From positions 23,276,667 to 23,340,666 of the forward strand of contig CM048842.1 in NCBI GenBank assembly GCA_026545765.1: a stretch of 64,000 bases of DNA. The letters run 5' to 3'. The notes below the pieces were generated by a model, which saw nothing but the letters and a program-made list of their open reading frames with translations, did no database searches and had not been told where the DNA came from. Numbering within the stretch: position 1 is the first letter of the stretch; every line of letters begins with the position of its first letter. Below, in pieces: positions 57,296 through 64,000 of this stretch. The position numbers were made by a program, and so were the translations under genes. This DNA is from Plantago major. Its lineage: Eukaryota; Streptophyta; Magnoliopsida; Lamiales; Plantaginaceae.

Positions 57296-57845
57296 GCAAG
57301 TGAATCTCAATGCATAAATACATACAAATTGATTTTGTGTACGTGATCGTGAATTGCAAGTCGCATGATCAAAAGTTACTTCGCATTAAATGCAAAGTGG
57401 TCTTTGTTGGAATTTTACACCCACTATTTATCGTGGAATTAATTTCGCGCTCAGATCAAGCGCTTGAATTCATCAAGGGTCACTATTGCTTCTTCAACAA
57501 TGATCACAATCAACAAATGTAATGGGCCCATTTAATGAATTTTGGCTAATAGCTATGTGAATCACAATTCATAGAGCAAGGACACCTCATGATCTCAATC
57601 AGTTTTATACTTAGGATTTTTCCAAGTTTTCATCATGATAGAAATAATGCGAGTTTCAAGAGAGTAGTTATCGCAGATAGTTATACTATTCTCTTTAGTG
57701 TTTCCCGTTTATAGAATTATTCAGATATCTGAGTTCCCGTCTCAGAGATCTTAAGCTATCTTTTTGCTCTTTATCCTTTTTGACTTCTGGATACCCGTTC
57801 CAGATACCTCTTCTCTGGATGCCCGTTCCAGATATCTGAACTTTT

Positions 57846-60800
57846 TCAGTTCATTGGTAGTTCCATTAGTCCAAGACTATGTCTTAAGGCTAAGAATCTA
57901 CTTTCTTGTAGTGGCTTAGTGAAGATATCTGCAAGTTGGTCTTCAGTGCCAATCTTGAGTATCTCTATATTGCCTTTTTCAACATGGTCTCTGATTAAGT
58001 GATGTCTAACATCAATGTGCTTTGTTCTGGCATGAAATTTAGGATTCTGTGTAATCGCAATAGCACTTGTGTTGTCACGTAAAATGGGAGTTTTCTTCTC
58101 ATCGAGTCCATAGTCTTTAAGTTGTTGTATCCACGTAATTTGTGTTGCACAACAACCAAAGAAGAATATATTCAGCCTCTGTGGTAGAAGTTGCACTTGA
58201 GTTTTGCTTCGTGCTAAACCATGAGATAAGTCTAGTGCCCAGAAACTGACAAGTTCCTGAGGTGCTTTTCCTATCAAGCAATGATCCAAAGATAATCAAG
58301 ATCTCGAGTACCCAATAAACTCAATCCACTTTCTTTAGGATACCACAATCCTATATCTCGCATTCTTCACATACCTTAATATTTTCATAGCAATGTTGTA
58401 GTGTGTTTGCATTGGATTTGTCTGAAATCTAGCACATACTTCAACGGCATATTGAATATCAGGTCTACTTGTAGTGAGGTAAAGTAGTGAACCTATCAAT
58501 TTCCTATACTTATGTTCTTCAACACTCTTATCTGATTCAGTATAGGTCATTTTGGTTCCAATGCTCATAGGTATCTTAGCATTCTTTTTAGAAGGCTTAA
58601 GATTGAATTTTGTGAGCATGTCTTTTGCATACTTTGTTTGACTAATGAATATTCCATCATTGAGTTGCTTGACTTGCAATCCTAGGAAATAATTCATTTC
58701 TCCCATCATGCTCATCTCAAACTTGCTTTTCATGAGATTTGCAAAGTCATTACAAAGTTGCTTGTCCTTAGATCCAAATATGATGTCATCAACATATACT
58801 TGAACTAAGAGTAGTTTCCCATCATGGTTTAAAGTAAATAAAGTTTTATCAACTTCACCTTTCTTGAAACCACTTTCTAGAAGGTATTTGGCCAAAGTGT
58901 CATACCATGCTCTTGGAGCCTGTTTCAGTCCATACAGAGCTTTCTGTAGTTTATAGACCATTCTACTTTCTGAGGAAACTTCAAACCCAGGTGGTTGCTC
59001 AACATAGACTTCTTCTGCAAGTTCACCGTTTAGGAATGCACTTTTGACATCCATCTGATAAACATTAAAATCTTTATGAGCTGCAAAGGCTAGAAAGAGT
59101 CTTATTGCATCCAATCTGGCAACTGCATATGACTCACAAAATCTAAGCCTTCACCGAGTAAAATCGGCAACCAATCTTGCTTTGTTTCTGGTTATTTCAC
59201 CAGATTCATTCATCTTGTTTCTGAAAACCCATTTAGTTCCAATCACAGATATTCTTTCTATAAATGGAACTAGTTTCCAGACTTTGTTTCTCTCAAATTG
59301 ATCCAACTCTTCTTGCATTGCAGAGATCCAGTCTTGGTCTCCTAATGCTTCTTCTATGTTTTTAGGTTCAATATTCGAGATGAAACATCCAAAGAGAGAG
59401 TTAGCATTTTCAGCTATTGCTCTCCTAGTCCTAACACCCTGATTAATTGGTCCAATTATATCCTTTGTAGGATGATCTTCGATCCATTTCATCATAGGTT
59501 TAGTGCTAGTAGGATCAATATCCGTGTGATCCAATGTGAATCACTAAGATTTTGATTTGATACTTTTTCAGTATCTGAGATATCTGACATATGGGAAATG
59601 TCATGGATATCTGACACTTTTTCAGTGTTAGGGATATCTGAGACATGCATTTTAGCATTCTCTTTTTCAGATACCTCTTCATGATGAAGGTTCTCAGTAA
59701 CCTGTTCCATTTCTGGAAAACTCATAGGAAATTCCTCATCATGTCTGTGAGTCATCTTGTTGTTACTAGGCTTTCCAAGATTTTCTACGTCAGAGTCATC
59801 CTCACTTTCCATAAAGATGTTTTTCCTTTCTGAGGATTCTTCTTTAGGATCCCTCAGTAATAGTTCTTTGAACTTTTCTGAGAGTTCATCAATAGGAGGT
59901 GTTTTCTTACTCCCTTCATAGAATACAACATGAACTGATTCTTCAATTTTCTTTGTTCTTTTGTTGTAAACTCTGTAAGCTTTGCTATTTGTGGAATATC
60001 CAAGAAAAACACCTTCATCTGCCTTTGGTTGAAATGTTCTCAGATAATCTTTCCCATTGTTTAGAACAAAACATCTACAACCAAATACTCTCAGATGTTT
60101 GATATTAGGAGGTCTTCCAACCAAGATTTCATAGGGGTCCCGCCATGGTGTTTGTTTATCAAGCATCTGCTCGAGTGTAGCAGTCAGTGTTATGCCTTCA
60201 ACCCAATATATTTCACTTATCTCAAAGGTCACTAGCATTGTCCTTGCAGCCTTCTTTAAGGGTTCTGTTTTCCTTTCGCAACACCATTTTGTCGAGGTGT
60301 TCTTACAGAGGAAAGTTGGTGTTGTATACCTTTTGGTACAAAACTCCTTTATGTAATCGTTGACAAACTCAAGACTATGGTCTGCTCGATTGCAGATACC
60401 TTGTCATTCTTCATGACTTCAAGCTTTTTCAAAGAAGTTTGGTATCTCCACCTCGGCATCGACTTGTGTTTCGTAAAGACAACCCAAGTGAATCTTGAGA
60501 AGTCATCTACAACAACTGCATTCATACTTCTTTCCTCGCATAACTAGTTACGTATGATTCAAATAGATCCATATGTAAAAGTTGCAGTGGTCTAACATTA
60601 GAGTGTCGATTTTGGATTTGAAAGAGATCTTAGATTGTTTCCCATCCGATGCATGTAATGTATACCATCCTTTCCGAAGATGTTCGAAGACCAACCACTA
60701 ACTCTTTCTTCGCAAGTCTATTCAGAGTTTTGAAGTTCAAGTGACTCATTCTTTTGTGCCATAACCAAGGTTTCTCAGGTGACCAGATTGACTCACCATG

Positions 60801-61931
60801 AGACATTCTTCAACAGGCAGATGCCCATAAGCAACATAAAGATCGCCTTTCCGCCGTCCAACTAAGACTGTCTGCTTTGACTCATTGTCAATTAGTTTGC
60901 AGTATTTAGCTTTGAATTTTATAGTAAAACCCTTGTCTGCAAACTGGCTCATGCTAAATAGATAATACGTCAGTGATTGCTAAAGTTCCCAATTTGACGT
61001 TGCCAAATCCCAGAGAGGGATTTAATTCTCCTCCAGCAAATCTGATATCTGGTCCTGTGTTGCAAGCTTTGTAATCAACCAGATTTGCTTTGTCTCCTGT
61101 CATGTGCTTTCCGCATCCACTATCAAATAGCCATTGTGCTTTAGTCTAGGAAGCATTCTGCACACAACAGGAAACAGGAGATTAGGTTCTCATATCTTTG
61201 ATGGAACCGTCAGAATCAAAAGTTCTTCCAGTAGGAATCCATTTTTGAATGAATTTCTTTGAAATATGCTTTTGTCTGACAGGACCGTAAGGAGGAATTC
61301 TTTTTGAATGAAAGTTATCATTAGTAAGAATTATTTTCTTCCTTGGTGTGTTCCTAGGTGCTCCATATGATGCTTTCAGATACCTGTCAGGTTTCTGAGT
61401 TTGCTATTCAGCAAACATAGCCTTCCTTGCCAGATTTCTTCTAGCCTCTGCATTCAGATTTTCAGTGGCTTGATTTAACTTCCACTTCTGATAATTGCTT
61501 TGAGCAATTCTAGCTTTCAGCCATCGTTCTTGCTCCTGCTTGTACTCATGAGCAAATTGTTTTCCGATGCCTTTGTAGCAATGCCGCTTCGAGCACTTGA
61601 AGCTATCGAGGTCTTTTCTCAAGCCTTTGCTAGTCTCGTCGATCCAATTTCTTTCCGTAAAAGTGACATGGGAGAATTTGCCACCTCGCAATTCTACCTT
61701 TTTGAGAGACATAGATCGTGGGTGTTTACACTTTTCAAAGTCATTTTTTTTCGTAAACATACCCAATGCTTTTGTTTTTGACTTGTTTTTCCCACAAAGG
61801 TCTAGTCGAATCGCCTTTCCTTTGTCAACAATCTTTGTCTTTTCACCGATACTATAGATTGCATGGGAACCGCCTTGTCGAGTACTTACAAATGTTCTTT
61901 TCTCCTTACTCTTACTCGAGTGATAGAACAA
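57846..61931 (-). pseudogene. Copia pol of copy 3
   Basis: Domains in order on the minus strand are as follows. Protease (FDSGCGKHMTGD at ~61110, catalytic DSG intact). Pre-integrase segment (60746-60952). Integrase (broken at 60240-60700, with AFGCRCFVLNNGK and VFLGYS at ~60050). RT (GTKWVFRNK ~59220; [12 protein letters not shown] and [13 protein letters not shown] in the open frame 58335-59114). RNase H ([47 protein letters not shown]) to a stop at 57846. Most RT and RNase H sequence is open and close to copy 2. Frame breaks concentrate at 60240-60900 and beyond 61560. A hydrophilic spacer (59492-59900) between integrase and RT contains the NTEKVSDIHDISHMSDIS repeats seen also in copy 2. 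Confidence 0.85.
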
Positions 61932-63690
61932 CTGTCTGTGTATTCAACCCAAGTCCTTTCTTCTCAAGGATCTCTTAAGTAATATTGTACTTCAAGAAGA
62001 GTGTCACTAGCTTTGGCATAAGATTGAAAAGATAGTTCTTTCTTCGAGTTCCTTGTTTTCGTAAAGAAGATTTTCATAATTCTTTCAGAACTCACCCATT
62101 GCTTTTCATGTGACTTTTCAGCCTCAGATATCGAGCTTTGAGAAATGCATTTTCAGATCCTTTCTCTCGCATTCTTTAACTAATTGAGAATTTTCCTTTT
62201 CAAGAGAATTCTTTTCTTCTTCAAGGTTTTCATTTAGCTCGGATCATTAGAAATTCTCTTTCATAGATGTCAAGTTCTTTCCTAGATTTTCTAGATTTTT
62301 ATTTCCTCTTCATCACTTTCATAAGTGTAGCAAGAAGTATGTGTTACCTCATCACCATAAGATGCTTTTCTATGTTGGAGATGTCTCGTCCACAATTTCA
62401 AAGAACTCCACACATTTCATTCTTCTTGAGGTCAAGTCGATTATATCATGAGTAACTCCACATAATTCGTGATGGTAGGGTTGAATCATCCGAATTGTCA
62501 TCTTCGAATCTGCCTCAACGCCTAGAGCATCCAAATTGAATTTGGATTTTCTTTCTTTCTTCAGTTAACAAAGCTTTCTGGCTTCTTCTGAAGATTCTTC
62601 TATCTTTCTTGTCCCCTGTCCTTAGTTTGTTGAGGGCAAGACAATCCTTCTTGAAATGGCCAGGTTTCTGACAATAGAAACAGATATCGCTTCAATTTCT
62701 TCCTCAAGACATGATGCTTTCTCGAATGGCTTGTTCAAATGAAGCTTTGCATATTTTGTAATCGTGATAGTTTGAGCTAGATGCTTTTTCACTTCTCTTC
62801 GCCTTTCTTCTCTCAATTTCTCGACTGACAAATTTACTCATTTGCTTTGCAGCAAGAGCATCCTCAGTCTCCTCCTTGCTTTTCTTGTTTTCAGAAGTTC
62901 CTTGAGTAACTAGAGCAACATTCTACAACTTTTCAGTTGTTTGTTCTCTCTGAGTTGTCTCATAGTCAAAGAGTAAGATGAGAGAAAAGTTCCATCGAGT
63001 GATATTTCGCATACCTTGGTTAAAATAAAGAATTTAGTATGCTCCCACTGTGGTTAAGACTTCCGACAATAGTCTTAATCTTCTCGACCGAGAGTATCTA
63101 TTGCTTTCCCAAGTCGCCATATCACTCATGAGTGGTAAATCAAATCAAGTTCTTCCAGTAGTTTCAGGGACCTTGTTTGAAATTTTGAAATTTCAACTTT
63201 AGAACTTCAAACTTGTTTTCCTTGGTTTTCTGGCCCGCATGATTTCTTCAATCAGCCAGCAACTTTCGCCGCTTTTAGCACCCCATAGTTTACACCGTAT
63301 GTGCTCGTGTCGATCCGATGATGATGTTACGAGCTTGACCATCCAGACGATTTCTCTTGGCATCTTCCGATGTCCGTAGTTCTCTCGAGCTTTGGTTCAG
63401 AATAACGTGACCAGAGATCTTCCACTAGTCGACGATCTGCTTGTGAAGATCCTTCGCTTTGATCTCCGCTCTTCCACTCGAAACCTCCATGACTTGCTTA
63501 AGTTGTTGAATGACTATCGGGCCATTCTTTATTACTTGATCATCTCGCCACTTATGGCTTCAAGGTGGAGCATCATGTTATTTTTCCATTTCGTAGTTCT
63601 CTGGTTTGAGAACGGGTGCATCACTCGAGACATACCGCACACTTAACACACAAATTAAATAGTCCTCAAAGTGGACAAAGTTCCTTCACC
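61932..63690 (-). pseudogene. Copia gag of copy 3, frame-broken
   Basis: Near 63590 the minus strand reads APVLKPENYEM, the usual Copia gag opening (P-x-L-x-x-x-N-Y-x-x-W). At 62641-62682 there is a clear CCHC zinc knuckle, CFYCQKPGHFKKDC, in a different frame from its upstream helix-rich sequence (EKLREERRREVKKHLAQ). Gag would package element RNA in cytoplasmic virus-like particles. Multiple short indels break the frame. Confidence 0.7.
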
Positions 63691-63724
63691 TATCTGGGAT
63701 CTAGGTTCAGCGTATATCAGTGAA

Positions 63725-63742
63725 CCTCCGCCTCGATACCAC
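63725..63742 (-). other. Primer-binding site of Copia copy 3
   Basis: Three bases inside the 5' LTR, the minus strand reads TGGTATCGAGGCGG. This fits a site complementary to the 3' end of initiator tRNA-Met except for one missing base in a CAG context, the pattern seen elsewhere in this copy. Confidence 0.7.
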
Positions 63743-63743
63743 T

Positions 63744-64000
63744 TGTTGGTCCAGATAACGGCAAAGTAAAAGACTAGAGGGGGGGGGGGGGTGAATAGTC
63801 TTTTAAAACTTTTGTCGATAACAAATGTTTCTCGATATCCGATACTTAGAATCAGAAAAGTGGAAGACTTAATAAAGATAAGTGTAGAAACATAAGCAGG
63901 TGTGTGTGTTGTCAAGTATAAATACGTAAATGTAAATGACATGAGAAGTATAGTGGTATCTCGAGGTGGCGAATCCTCCAACTAATCCACTTCGTCTATC
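63744..64000 (-). repeat. 5' LTR of Copia copy 3, partial
   Basis: Inner 257 bp of the LTR (R/U5 side), running past the window edge. It aligns with 49545-49800 but differs at many CAG/CTG positions and carries the G-tract at about 63779-63791. Confidence 0.9.

Larger units (their letters stand above)
49545..64000 (-). mobile_element. Copia retrotransposon copy 3, nearly full length
   Basis: Minus strand. Order: 5' LTR (63744 to beyond the window), primer-binding site, gag, pol, accessory gene, polypurine tract, 3' LTR (49545-51220). The internal region is about 12.5 kb, large for Copia. The layout (Copia-order pol followed by a long extra ORF region, initiator-Met-like primer site) resembles Sireviruses. 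It is inserted in the MULE transposase gene; the inner flank is CAATT (49540-49544), and its partner lies outside the window. Patches show CAG/CTG motifs reduced to CG, breaking frames. Confidence 0.9.

Overview
This is nuclear DNA of a flowering plant, probably a eudicot. It has intron-rich genes with GT/AG junctions, Copia and L1-type retrotransposons, many Stowaway MITEs and a plant-type ABCC transporter gene. The species cannot be named; the MITE mix would fit Caryophyllales, but that is a guess. Most of the window is repeat sequence around two host loci.

Layout. 1-5274 is the 3' part of a large Copia element (copy 1, + strand), followed by an L1-type LINE (5275-8807) into which it lies inserted. 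8948-14150 holds decayed gene fragments (GRF zinc finger, two-domain B3, Myb/SANT-like) and an array of ~250-bp tandem repeats. 15601-15752 is an orphan last exon of a heavy-metal-associated (HMA) domain protein, and 16664-17800 is a second LINE remnant. 21675-27740 (- strand) is the one clearly intact gene: a 10-exon ABCC (MRP) transporter of 1521 residues. 29531-36721 is Copia copy 2, 5'-truncated and internally deleted, ending in a scrambled LTR/LINE/LTR junction. 40292-41641 and 45507-46502 are solo LTRs with (near-)perfect 5-bp target duplications. 45286-47577 is the 3' half of a WSS1-like WLM/RanBP2 zinc-finger protease gene carrying two in-frame stops. Its upstream intron is cut by a MULE (47647-49544), which is in turn cut by Copia copy 3 (49545 to beyond 64000, - strand).

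The Copia family is the most unusual content. Copy 3 has a primer-binding site, gag with a CCHC knuckle, a Copia-order pol (protease, integrase, RT, RNase H), then a ~6-kb region before the 3' LTR. That region holds an accessory gene with its own TATA-like site, phase-0 introns conserved between copies, acidic low-complexity tracts and a well-conserved C-terminal domain I do not recognise. The layout recalls Sireviruses, which carry an extra ORF after pol, but the intron content is unusual for a retroelement.

A technical pattern matters for reading copy 3: in patches, CAG/CTG motifs appear as CG and similar, breaking frames that are open elsewhere. This looks more like consensus error at CHG-methylated cytosines than real decay, so its frameshifts should not be over-read.
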